Below are positions 14,452 to 22,563 of a stretch of DNA of 30,579 nucleotides, one piece after another. The notes under the pieces are model-generated. The model was not told the origin of the DNA and did not search any database. It worked only from the letters and a program-made list of their open reading frames with translations. Origin of the DNA: Euryarchaeota archaeon UBA242 (lineage in GTDB: Archaea > Thermoplasmatota > Poseidoniia > Poseidoniales > Poseidoniaceae); assembly GCA_002499015.1 (NCBI GenBank), contig DAJY01000054.1, positions 3,333-33,911 of the forward strand, given 5' to 3'. Made by a program: the position numbers and the translations under genes. How positions within the stretch are numbered: position 1 is the first letter of the stretch; each line of letters starts with the position of its first letter.

Positions 14452-15660
14452 TCAATGAAGTAGGCCCCAAGAATGCTCAGCATTTCCTCTTGCCCACTTG
14501 TATTCTGACTCAGTTCTTGTCCCGTTTTCATCTTGAATAATCAATTTATTTAATTTAAGCGGATATTCATTGTAGGTCAAATGTGATTGCATACCCCCTC
14601 TAGTGGGCTGGTCAAAAGTCCAATTAGCCCTTTCAATAGCCTCCACTTGTAATTTAATATCTGTTCTACCGTTATACATATGAATCTCAAAAACCGGTAG
14701 TGGTGCGCCTGGATAATGGGCATGTTCACCTTCTAGATTAGCACCGGCCTTCTTTGTAATAGTGGCTTTTGAAAACTTCTCACTACGCTTATTCTTCGCA
14801 TCATGGAATAGGCCACCTTGGCTCAGTGCAATATGTCCAATATCTCTTTTTTTCCATGGCCTGTTATCTCTAGCACTTACCGTCAATGATACATGGGGGA
14901 TGAACCAATCGATATAGGAGCCATCATCCAAGTGTAATACACCCCAATACCATGGGACGGATGGAGCCTGAACGCATACTTTTTGAAAATACGCAGTTCC
15001 AGATACCTGTTCATCATCCAATGTTCCAGATACTTTGGTCCCATGTAGGCGGAGAATATCATATCCCATATTGGCAGCATAAGTTGCACTTGCTCTCCTT
15101 GCAGTAGACATTGCTTGATTCCATGGTGTTAACTTTAGCTTGAAATCAGTGGGTACATTATCTCCCCTCATTTCTTTATCACTTACCAAATTAATCCAAA
15201 ATTCACTAAGGTCTGATTTCAAACCCATCGACAGATCATCACCTACTAATGGAATAACAGCCCCACCACCTTGGCCAGTATTTGCATCGTCTGTCAACGG
15301 CCATTGTGGGTGGGTATCAGGTATTGCAATCATTTTGCAAATCTTTTTGATTATTGGTTCATGCATCTGTTTCCCGTCAAACCACCATGCACAAACCATT
15401 CCGTCAAGTGCAATCGCTCCATCGTCATCAAAACCAGGTCTGCCTTTAGGAGTCCAAGGGCTTCCATTTACATCGACGATAGCATTGTCCTTTGTAGACC
15501 AAAGTACCATCAATTGTTTTCCGCTTGGATTACCTTCATGGTCATCCAGCATCACTAGCCACCACCACCAATCCCAAGTGAGATGCTGCAACGGTGGTCT
15601 TTCTTGTAAATTCCACATCCGTGACAAATCGCCACTAAAAATGGACATATCTTCACTCAT
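14452..15660 (-). CDS. Lipocalin-like CrtC/AttH-type protein, last gene of the export operon (tentative)
   Basis: A 402-residue protein without signal peptide or membrane helix. HLTWDWWWWLVMLDD near the N-terminus resembles the E-W-W-Y opening of AttH/CrtC proteins. The stretch from VSGTAYFQKV to PWYWGVLHLDDGSYIDWF matches the G-x-a-W...W-f-x-L-x-L-x-D-G core of their second lipocalin repeat. The C-terminal GNAEHSW takes the place of their final G-Y-x-E motif. Known relatives are the carotenoid 1,2-hydratase CrtC and the tocopherol cyclase-like/AttH group, all acting on hydrophobic isoprenoid-like molecules. The assignment rests on motif memory, so a different beta-rich fold is possible. Its ATG overlaps the upstream permease stop by 4 nt (15657-15660), so it is cotranslated with the exporters, suggesting that it handles the exported or envelope compound. 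Confidence 0.5.
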   Translation of the reverse strand: MSEDMSIFSGDLSRMWNLQERPPLQHLTWDWWWWLVMLDDHEGNPSGKQLMVLWSTKDNAIVDVNGSPWTPKGRPGFDDDGAIALDGMVCAWWFDGKQMHEPIIKKICKMIAIPDTHPQWPLTDDANTGQGGGAVIPLVGDDLSMGLKSDLSEFWINLVSDKEMRGDNVPTDFKLKLTPWNQAMSTARRASATYAANMGYDILRLHGTKVSGTLDDEQVSGTAYFQKVCVQAPSVPWYWGVLHLDDGSYIDWFIPHVSLTVSARDNRPWKKRDIGHIALSQGGLFHDAKNKRSEKFSKATITKKAGANLEGEHAHYPGAPLPVFEIHMYNGRTDIKLQVEAIERANWTFDQPTRGGMQSHLTYNEYPLKLNKLIIQDENGTRTESEYKWARGNAEHSWGLLH

Positions 15661-16985
15661 TCAATTTCCTTCCCTTTGAAAATTGCAGAACCAATTAACC
15701 ATAAAATTAATGCCTGGAATAATAATACAAATGTAGAAACTACAATTGTTGCTATTGGGCTAATTCCTAAACCTGTATCAGATGCAAAGGCACTCAAGGC
15801 ATCTGCGCCCTCAAGTGAATTACCCCACCATCCACCATCACCATGTCCACCACCCCATAACCCCATGTTGATGAATAGGTTCATGTTAGGCCAAACAACC
15901 AAAGATGCTGCATCAATAATATTTAGAGACCAGCCAATAACAGAAAATCTGAGGATTGATGCTGACGGGGCATTAAAGGATAAAATAGCCATTCCTAATT
16001 CCCAAGCAGCAAATGGGAGAGCGAGTACAATACCATGTTTCCATAGAGTCCCAAGTGCACAAAATAACATGCCATAAACTAATGTTGCTAACATTGTTGC
16101 GAATATTATAGCCATCCACATTCCAAGGTCTGCAAATCTGAAAAAACCATCACTCGGGCCAGCAAAACCAGAAATGAGTCCAACTATCAAGCCCATCGCA
16201 ATGACATATGGCCATACAATCCCTAAATATCCGACAATTCTTCCAAGAAATATATCACGTCTAGCAATTGGTTTTGCTAGCATGAAATGCATAGTTGAAT
16301 TATCCATTTCTTCACGAATTAAACCAGTTGCTAAAAATAAAGGTAGGAAAATACCCAGTAAGAATACGAATCCCATTTTACCGATTGCCAACAAGAATGC
16401 TCGATGAATCGCTTCTTTGGCATATTTTTCTTCATCGGGGTCTTCATCGACTAGTCTATCACTATTCGGTTCGGACCATTCACCCCTCATTTCATCATAA
16501 TCTAAGATAATATCACATTCAACATTATTGCGATTATTATCCTTTTGACTCTGAGTTGAATCGGCAAGTCGGCAATCTCCATCATCATCATAACCTACAG
16601 TAGTGTCTCCTCTTGCAGACAAATCCCAATCAAAATCATCCTCATTGATCCATTTTTCAGGCGGGTCAGGGGCAATCGGAGGCGAGAATGTTCCAGGGTG
16701 GGATTCTGGGTTATCGGGGTCTGTTCCATATATTCGCTCTTGGCCAGTCGGATATCCATCGCCATCCCAATCCATTGAGTCACCATCATTGTCAATAGCT
16801 TCAATTTCTTGTTGCATCGAATCAACATAGAATAATACGACAATGAATATTGCAATAAATCCAACACCCAAGATTACCCAAGTAGATAGTTTGGTGCGAT
16901 ATTGCCTCATAGTAAATTCTGCAACAGCACCGAGTTTCCTATCCAATGCCCTAAAGACATTATCTTTTTTTGGTGGAGACATCAT
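15657..16985 (-). CDS. ABC-2 type exporter permease with acidic extracytosolic insert
   Basis: A 442-residue membrane subunit. One helix lies at about residues 34-53; five or six more follow from about 205 to the end (FLLGIFLPLFLATGLI, IVWPYVIAMGLIVGLISGF, MWMAIIFATMLATLVYGML and others), and LIREEMDNSTMHFMLAKPI is the hallmark loop of ABC-2 permeases after the second helix. Between the first two helices, residues 54-200 form a large outward loop rich in Asp, with NDGDSMDWDGDGYPTGQE and YGTDPDNPES. These resemble calcium-binding thrombospondin type 3 units. It partners the ATPase encoded immediately upstream, whose stop overlaps its ATG (16982-16985). GGAGGT precedes the start. Substrate unknown. 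Confidence 0.85.
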   Translation of the reverse strand: MMSPPKKDNVFRALDRKLGAVAEFTMRQYRTKLSTWVILGVGFIAIFIVVLFYVDSMQQEIEAIDNDGDSMDWDGDGYPTGQERIYGTDPDNPESHPGTFSPPIAPDPPEKWINEDDFDWDLSARGDTTVGYDDDGDCRLADSTQSQKDNNRNNVECDIILDYDEMRGEWSEPNSDRLVDEDPDEEKYAKEAIHRAFLLAIGKMGFVFLLGIFLPLFLATGLIREEMDNSTMHFMLAKPIARRDIFLGRIVGYLGIVWPYVIAMGLIVGLISGFAGPSDGFFRFADLGMWMAIIFATMLATLVYGMLFCALGTLWKHGIVLALPFAAWELGMAILSFNAPSASILRFSVIGWSLNIIDAASLVVWPNMNLFINMGLWGGGHGDGGWWGNSLEGADALSAFASDTGLGISPIATIVVSTFVLLFQALILWLIGSAIFKGKEIE

Positions 16986-17974
16986 CGGGCCAGACCTCCG
17001 GTTAGGTATTTCAATATCGATTCTAAATCATCATCTGGGTTGTCAATTGAAGAGACTTTGTGCCCATTATTGACAATTAAAGCAGGCAACTCTCTATGAA
17101 CTTCATTTAGATTATGCGTTTGAATTTGTAGATTATTTCCACTAGGGAAACTGATGCCATAGACAGCATCATTGTTGATAATATCCTTGGCTAATTCCTT
17201 TGGATTTTCGCAACCAATACTAATGGTATGTGGTATGTTGTCCATTTTCTCTCTGATCGCATGAAGATTTCCCAATGCTAATAATCGCCCGTTGTGGAGG
17301 ATAACTATTTGCTCGGTAATACGTTCAATTTCATGTAGGATGTGGCTACTGACCAAAACGGTACGGCCCATTTTTCCTAATTCTCTAATTACATTCATTA
17401 TCGTAGTTCGGGCAAGAGGGTCACAGCCTTGTAACGGTTCATCTAATACAATTAACTCCGGGTCATTTACTAGTGCATGGGCAATCTTTACCCTCTGCCG
17501 CATTCCTTTTGAATAGCGCCCGAGTTGCTTATGCGCAACATCGGTTAGACCGACAAAGTTTAGCACTCTGTCGGCTTCAGTTTTCGCTTCTTCTCTTGTC
17601 AATCCGTTCAATCTAGCAAACAGTGATACAAATCCATGGGCAGTCATCCAATCGTGCATTTTTTCATGCTCTGGAACGAAACCTATTCTTGCATACGGAG
17701 CAGGGTTCTTCCATGGATCTGTTCCGAATAGTTTCACTGTTCCACTCGAAGGCTTCAACTTGCCCATTAACAGATTGAACAGTGTTGATTTACCAGCACC
17801 ATTCGAGCCTAATATCCCTGTGACACCGCCAGATAATGCCAGAGTGATTTCAGATAATGCATGAATTTTTCCATAGGTTTTGGAGACATTTTCAAGCAGC
17901 ACCACTGGGACAGTGGTATTTGGCGCCCATTGTTGAGTTTGCCCTTCTCCGACTTGTTGAAGATCCGGCATCAT
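16982..17974 (-). CDS. ABC transporter ATP-binding subunit (second module)
   Basis: A 330-residue ATPase of the ABC-2 exporter class (ABCA/DrrA/CcmA-like). Motifs in order: Walker A GSNGAGKST, Q-loop region ARIGFVPEHEKMHDWMTA, signature YSKGMRQRVKIAHAL, Walker B LIVLDEP, and H-loop VSSHIL. The signature begins YSKGM rather than LSGGQ, a common variant in this class. A C-terminal domain of about 100 residues follows. The start has the best ribosome site in the window, GGAGGTGA seven bases before ATG 17974, even though it overlaps the upstream permease stop. The expected partner is the permease directly downstream. Confidence 0.9.
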   Translation of the reverse strand: MMPDLQQVGEGQTQQWAPNTTVPVVLLENVSKTYGKIHALSEITLALSGGVTGILGSNGAGKSTLFNLLMGKLKPSSGTVKLFGTDPWKNPAPYARIGFVPEHEKMHDWMTAHGFVSLFARLNGLTREEAKTEADRVLNFVGLTDVAHKQLGRYSKGMRQRVKIAHALVNDPELIVLDEPLQGCDPLARTTIMNVIRELGKMGRTVLVSSHILHEIERITEQIVILHNGRLLALGNLHAIREKMDNIPHTISIGCENPKELAKDIINNDAVYGISFPSGNNLQIQTHNLNEVHRELPALIVNNGHKVSSIDNPDDDLESILKYLTGGLAR

Positions 17975-19143
17975 TCTCTAGTCACCTCCATAGATGAAAC
18001 GCGACTACTCAAAACATACAGGGCGATTGCATTCATCACAATTAACGATGCTAGTGACCAAGTCCAAGAATACTGGTCATAGGTTGGCTGAGTATTCACT
18101 AATGTTTGGCCAACATGAGCCAAACAATCATACGGTGAAAGAAGATATAGTATCTCTCTATCAAATAAATTCTTTACAATTATTGCTAATGTTTTAGTTC
18201 CCAAAATAATGGCTAGTAATCCGATTCCAGGGAAGAATTTACCCTTAGAGACACTAGAAAGAGCCAATCCGATGCTCGTATAAGTTATGATTAACAGAAC
18301 ACCACCCATCAATGCGCCGAGGAAAATTGGAAATGTATCAACAATCCATGCCCAGCCTCGGCCAAAGACCATTATCTCAGTAAGATAGTACAAAAAGAGA
18401 GTGAATATGATGATTATGGCTTGGATAAATGCAACAGAGGCATACTTCATTCCAACATAATCAAAGCGATTGATTGGTCTAGAGAAGTAGAGTGCAGAAG
18501 TTCCATGAAGACGGTCTTCGGAAATAACTCCACCTACTAATAGCGCTGCTACTATCGGGTAATACATCACATTGCGTGGAAAGAATCCTAGCACGTGGCC
18601 GTAAAGGTTGTCCCTGTTTACACCCCAATATGAATGGAATTCGGAGTCTCCAAGTAACGATGAAAGTAAAGTTAGCGCAGCATCTGATAGTGATGCAAAG
18701 AATACAAGAACTAAGAAAATTCTTGTTGGAACGCCCCATGGCCGATGACCTTTTTTGAAGATACCAAGGATATGGTGTCGCAGTATTGCCCAATTGCGCA
18801 TCCATCTCGGATTTAACTCCCCTCTCCATGGTTCATAATTTTGCTTAAATATTTCACCAGTGTCAGTCTGGCTAATAGAGGCCATTTGAGAAATATCTTC
18901 ATCCCCTTCACTTGAACCCCAAGCAGTATCCATCCGTGCTTGGCCAGTCACAGGTGTTTCTGCAGTAGCCATCCGTGTCTCGACTGATTCAACTTTTTGC
19001 ACTTGTTGTGGGATTGGTAGAATTGGTGCCTGAGGTACACTTGCCATTGGCTGTGGTTGCGGCTGTGCCAGAGGTTGAGGTTGGGGTTCAATTGTCATTG
19101 GTTGTGGCAATGATTGCGGTAAAATTTCTTCATCGTCGCTCAT
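17971..19143 (-). CDS. ABC-2 type exporter permease with Pro/Gln-rich N-terminal tail
   Basis: A 390-residue membrane subunit. The first 125 residues are cytosolic and low-complexity: residues 8-50 repeat P-Q dipeptides (QPQPQPLAQPQPQPM). Helices follow at about 146-165, 195-212, 228-248, 257-282, 291-312 and 365-382. LHGTSALYFSRPINRFDYVG is the conserved loop of ABC-2 permeases. The Pro/Gln tail is unusual for this family and may bind a partner protein or be a flexible spacer. It overlaps the ATPase genes on both sides by 4 nt (19140-19143 and 17971-17974). The upstream ATPase is its probable partner. Confidence 0.85.
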   Translation of the reverse strand: MSDDEEILPQSLPQPMTIEPQPQPLAQPQPQPMASVPQAPILPIPQQVQKVESVETRMATAETPVTGQARMDTAWGSSEGDEDISQMASISQTDTGEIFKQNYEPWRGELNPRWMRNWAILRHHILGIFKKGHRPWGVPTRIFLVLVFFASLSDAALTLLSSLLGDSEFHSYWGVNRDNLYGHVLGFFPRNVMYYPIVAALLVGGVISEDRLHGTSALYFSRPINRFDYVGMKYASVAFIQAIIIIFTLFLYYLTEIMVFGRGWAWIVDTFPIFLGALMGGVLLIITYTSIGLALSSVSKGKFFPGIGLLAIILGTKTLAIIVKNLFDREILYLLSPYDCLAHVGQTLVNTQPTYDQYSWTWSLASLIVMNAIALYVLSSRVSSMEVTRE

Positions 19144-20150
19144 GAAGCACCACCGCCCATGTGACCTGGAGCATCTACCTTTCTTGCGTGAATTGGATGG
19201 CTAAACAAGTCTTCACTACTTTTTACATCATATCCCAAGTTTTCCATTATTACGAGGAATAAGTCTTCGAGTGATGCTTCATATTCATGCATTCTTCTTA
19301 TTTGAGCACCTACTTGAGAAGCACACAACAAGATCTCGCTGGTCAAATCTTCAGATTCATTAGCGATTCTCATTACTCGCCCCTCACGTCTAACTCGCAT
19401 TCCCCGTTGAATCATTGCAGCCTCAAGTTTAGATGCCCCACCCCAAACGTGAATTTCGATTTCTCGATCAATTGCTTTCAAGTCCTTAATACGTCCTTGC
19501 GCTGCTAGTTTTCCCTTGTGCAATAATACGATATCATCGCATACCCTTTCAACATCATCCATTAAATGTGATGCCATCAATACTGAACGATCACCTTGTT
19601 TTACAGTATTGATTAAGGTATCAATCATGAATTCACGAGCAGTAGAATCTAGCCCATTACTAGGTTCGTCAGCAATTATTAATTCAGGGTCATGGATTAT
19701 TGCACAGGCTAATTTAGTTGCTTGTTTCATACCGGTTGAAAATGATTTAATCTCTCTATATCTTTGTTCTCCAAGACCTACGTATTGTAATGATGCATGA
19801 GCTCGTTGTAATGCTACAATAGGATTCATTCCAAGTAGTTCACCTGAGTATCTAACTTGATTTATTGCATCCATATCTGGGTTTAAAGCATCATATTCTG
19901 GCATGTATCCAATCCTTGCACGAATAGCAGCACCCTCGGTTCTGATGTCATGTCCTAGAACAGTTCCCTCTCCAGAAGTTGCTTGTATTAAGCCCAATAT
20001 CGTTTTCAAAAAGGTTGATTTACCTGCCCCATTAGGTCCTAGAAGGCCTGTCGCTCCCTTTTTAATGTCCAAATTAAGGTTTTCAAGAGCCATATGAGGT
20101 CCATAGAATTTTGATAAATCCTGAGTTTGGATGATGCGCTCCTGTTCCAA
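19140..20150 (-). CDS. ABC transporter ATP-binding subunit (first module)
   Basis: ATPase of the ABC-2 exporter class. Motifs: Walker A GPNGAGKST, RIGYMPEYDALNPDM, signature FSTGMKQATKLACAI, Walker B LIIADEP, and H-loop MASHLMDD. The Walker B glutamate is present, so it should be active. The frame is open to ATG 20192, but TTG 20150 has GAGGGG six bases before it, and the extra 14 residues would not be family-like. I therefore start at 20150, giving MEQERIIQTQDLSKFYG. It heads the five-gene export operon; a TATA-like box lies at 20210-20218, giving a leader of about 35-40 nt with a small hairpin. Confidence 0.88.
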   Translation of the reverse strand: MEQERIIQTQDLSKFYGPHMALENLNLDIKKGATGLLGPNGAGKSTFLKTILGLIQATSGEGTVLGHDIRTEGAAIRARIGYMPEYDALNPDMDAINQVRYSGELLGMNPIVALQRAHASLQYVGLGEQRYREIKSFSTGMKQATKLACAIIHDPELIIADEPSNGLDSTAREFMIDTLINTVKQGDRSVLMASHLMDDVERVCDDIVLLHKGKLAAQGRIKDLKAIDREIEIHVWGGASKLEAAMIQRGMRVRREGRVMRIANESEDLTSEILLCASQVGAQIRRMHEYEASLEDLFLVIMENLGYDVKSSEDLFSHPIHARKVDAPGHMGGGAS

Positions 20151-20156
20151 ACCGTT

Positions 20157-20162
20157 CCCCTC
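20157..20162 (-). promoter_or_regulatory. Ribosome binding site deciding a TTG start
   Basis: GAGGGG on the minus strand, six bases before TTG 20150. The surrounding 11 nt (TTGAGGGGAAC) are identical to those in front of the KBL-type gene at 10624, which supports use of this TTG rather than the upstream ATG 20192. Confidence 0.6.
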
Positions 20163-20171
20163 AATTAAGTG

Positions 20172-20187
20172 AGGGCAAAGACGCCCT
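20172..20187 (-). promoter_or_regulatory. Leader hairpin of the export operon
   Basis: AGGGC and GCCCT form a perfect 5-bp stem with a 6-nt loop, at the predicted 5' end of the mRNA and just upstream of the ribosome site. It could influence translation, or be chance. Confidence 0.3.
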
Positions 20188-20209
20188 TTCAATGCTTGCG
20201 CGTTAAGAG

Positions 20210-20218
20210 TTATTTATC
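20210..20218 (-). promoter_or_regulatory. TATA-like box of the five-gene export operon
   Basis: GATAAATAA on the minus strand, a good archaeal TATA match. It is the only such element in the 92 bp between the TGT stop and TTG 20150, so the operon probably has its own promoter. Confidence 0.5.
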
Positions 20219-20241
20219 GTAGCACTGATAGGAACTTTGAT

Positions 20242-22515
20242 TCAATTGGTTTCTCGTAAGCCACCACGCGTCTTTATCGCAATTCCTTTCTTGAACGTTG
20301 CAAACTCTTCTGAGTTACAATTTGAAATACCATGTCCGAGTAATTGACCCTTTTTATTTACGATAAGACATGTTCTTCCAGGTTTAATCCATGGGTCAGA
20401 CGCTAAAACGAATCCATGGAATACATTCCTCCCCTTCCGAACGAATGGTTCAGAATCATCGTTCACAACGACCCATGCAGGCCCTTCTCCAATGTAATTC
20501 CAAGCCTGTGTAGTCTCAAATTTAGAAGGGACTTCTCGCCTTCTATGGCTGTGTAATTCAACTGCACCATCATCGGTCAATGAGATTCCACCATCATTTA
20601 ATCTCGGACTTAAGATATGTTTTCCAGAAGATGACATTGTATTTTTTATTCTGCCATGGCGATTGATAACAAAACTAGCATCCTGCATTAGTTCTCTAGC
20701 AAGTCCATATTCAACATTAAGAAGGACAGTCATTTTGTCACTAACATGTCGGCAACGTACTTTGTTGGTGGCAATGATTCGACCATCAGAGTCAAGAGGA
20801 ATTTCACTGGCATCCTCATCGGTGATCGTTTTTATTACCCCAGCTTCAACAAGAGCCTCCATACATCTCGCTTGTATTCCATCACCTTCTAAATCACAAA
20901 GTATAATTCTTCTGTCGCCCAATTCAAATCGCTCTAATTCCCTTCTCATCCATGCTAAATCTGGCTTTCTTCGCCAAATCCAATCTGGCCCAGTTACATG
21001 TGAAAATGGATTTAAATCTTCCATGCTATAGGGCAATAATCCAAGAGGTGTCAAAATCATCACTTCCATTCCCTCCGCATGATGGGTTAGTCGAGTCATT
21101 AAGTCACTGCATCTTTCTCGCCAAGGACCTGGACGGCCATGGAAAATCAGGACATCACCTGAACCATTTCCTACAGGCTCAGGGGCTCTCCAGCGAGATG
21201 CTAGTTGCCTTCTTGCTTCAATGATGTGAGGACGGAAATATGTGTCTTCTCCTCCCCAAGAGACGCCTCCTTTTTTAGGGGATTCTTGGGAGCCAATTAT
21301 CCAATCCCAAGAGTCTTCCCAAGAACCTCTAGTTGAATCTCTATCCCTTGCAGCGGCTCGATCTGAAATTGCTAATTCTTCAAGGTCAATCATTGCCAAT
21401 CCTGCTTTATTTGGGCTCGTCGTAATCCATAAGAAAGCCTCACGTAATGCTGGATGCTGATGGCTGCGTCTTTCAGCGAGCCTCCATATTGTTCCATCTC
21501 TAATCGCTTGCTTACATCTTGATAATTCTGCTAGTGTAACTTCTAAATTATAACGGGCTAAAATCTTAACCTGTTCAGCAGAATCTAAACTTCTAACCTC
21601 TTGTGGAGAACTATATGCAATACAAGGCATAGTGACAGGCCAATCAACGAGATTGGCCAATTTTTCAGTTCCCCATGGGGTTAGAAGCCTTCCATCTTTT
21701 GCAAATAATGCGTATGCTGCTGAATCAAATAAATCAGCACCTAGTGCGATAGACATTGGGAAGAGCATAGGATGTCCACAACCAAACATGTGGACTGGAC
21801 GATTCGGTGGTAGATAAGGTAGTGTTGAGAGCATAATTTTTGCATAATCTTTGTACATATGTTGCTCCATTACTGGAACAATACCGCCAATTGGGTGGAT
21901 GGAGAAATCATGTTTGGCCATTTTTTGAGCGGATAATCGTCTCAGTTCTTTAAACAAGCCACCTTGAATTGGCCCATTTATCATTGTACTTCCAGCGCTT
22001 TCAATACTGATTGAAGCCCTTGCATCTGTTTCAAGCACCGCACTCTTGACTTCTTCTTCAGTCATATCGGGTCTGGTGAAAACATCTAACATTGTAGCAA
22101 TATCAACTCCTATACTTTTTTGGAATTCAACTATTTCCTCGACTCCAACTTCTACATCTCCATAAATATATGATTGAAAAGTACCTGAATCAGTCATTAT
22201 TACTCCTGGGTAATCAATCAATGAATGAACGCCATCTTTGATTGCTTGTTGTTTCAAATGCTCATGTTTCCAGATGATATATGAATTGGTAATGAGGGCA
22301 GAAATACCGTATCTATCCCACATTTCACGAGGTTCTATTGTTCTAATATTTGGATTGATTACAGGTAAAAGGGCTGGAGTTTCTAATATGCCATGGCTGG
22401 TATGCAATCGTCCTAAACGAGCCCTACCATCGCGATTTGTTACTTCAAACAAGCCAATATCTTGTTCTCGACAAGGCTCAGGATCATCGCGCCTCCCCTC
22501 TTGCCAAGCGCTCAT
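20242..22515 (-). CDS. tgtA: Archaeosine tRNA-guanine transglycosylase with lost zinc site
   Basis: Exchanges guanine at tRNA position 15 for preQ0 in archaeosine synthesis. The catalytic TIM-barrel domain (about 20-350) keeps MTDSGTFQ (Asp109) and ADLFDSAAY (Asp261, Asp264), the substrate-site residues. The family's zinc motif C-x-C-x2-C...H is not there. The aligned stretch reads WPVTMPCIAYSS (292-303), with Val, Met and Ile at the three Cys positions, and ARYNL has Tyr322 for the His. After it come a charged linker (365-440), a domain with ILTPLGLLPYSMEDLNPFSHV (487-506) resembling the central domain of arcTGT/ArcS, and a C-terminal PUA domain (about 678-752). At 757 residues it is longer than the usual near-580. 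A TATA-like box at 22553-22560 gives a short leader. The active site looks intact; the structural zinc is evidently dispensable, or the protein has another role. Confidence 0.87.
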   Translation of the reverse strand: MSAWQEGRRDDPEPCREQDIGLFEVTNRDGRARLGRLHTSHGILETPALLPVINPNIRTIEPREMWDRYGISALITNSYIIWKHEHLKQQAIKDGVHSLIDYPGVIMTDSGTFQSYIYGDVEVGVEEIVEFQKSIGVDIATMLDVFTRPDMTEEEVKSAVLETDARASISIESAGSTMINGPIQGGLFKELRRLSAQKMAKHDFSIHPIGGIVPVMEQHMYKDYAKIMLSTLPYLPPNRPVHMFGCGHPMLFPMSIALGADLFDSAAYALFAKDGRLLTPWGTEKLANLVDWPVTMPCIAYSSPQEVRSLDSAEQVKILARYNLEVTLAELSRCKQAIRDGTIWRLAERRSHQHPALREAFLWITTSPNKAGLAMIDLEELAISDRAAARDRDSTRGSWEDSWDWIIGSQESPKKGGVSWGGEDTYFRPHIIEARRQLASRWRAPEPVGNGSGDVLIFHGRPGPWRERCSDLMTRLTHHAEGMEVMILTPLGLLPYSMEDLNPFSHVTGPDWIWRRKPDLAWMRRELERFELGDRRIILCDLEGDGIQARCMEALVEAGVIKTITDEDASEIPLDSDGRIIATNKVRCRHVSDKMTVLLNVEYGLARELMQDASFVINRHGRIKNTMSSSGKHILSPRLNDGGISLTDDGAVELHSHRRREVPSKFETTQAWNYIGEGPAWVVVNDDSEPFVRKGRNVFHGFVLASDPWIKPGRTCLIVNKKGQLLGHGISNCNSEEFATFKKGIAIKTRGGLRETN

Positions 22516-22552
22516 AATTTTGGGCGGTGGTCTATCGGTCTTGAAGTCCTCG

Positions 22553-22560
22553 CTTATACA
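22553..22560 (-). promoter_or_regulatory. TATA-like box of the archaeosine TGT gene
   Basis: TGTATAAG on the minus strand, 38-45 nt upstream of ATG 22515, inside the 48-bp gap after the HTH regulator stop. It suggests independent transcription of tgtA. Confidence 0.45.
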
Positions 22561-22563
22561 AAA

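Noticed and set aside
15140..15679. Plus-strand 179-codon ORF opposite the lipocalin-like gene
   Set aside because: It is antisense to a gene coupled by overlap to its operon and shows no domain; long shadow ORFs are common opposite such genes.
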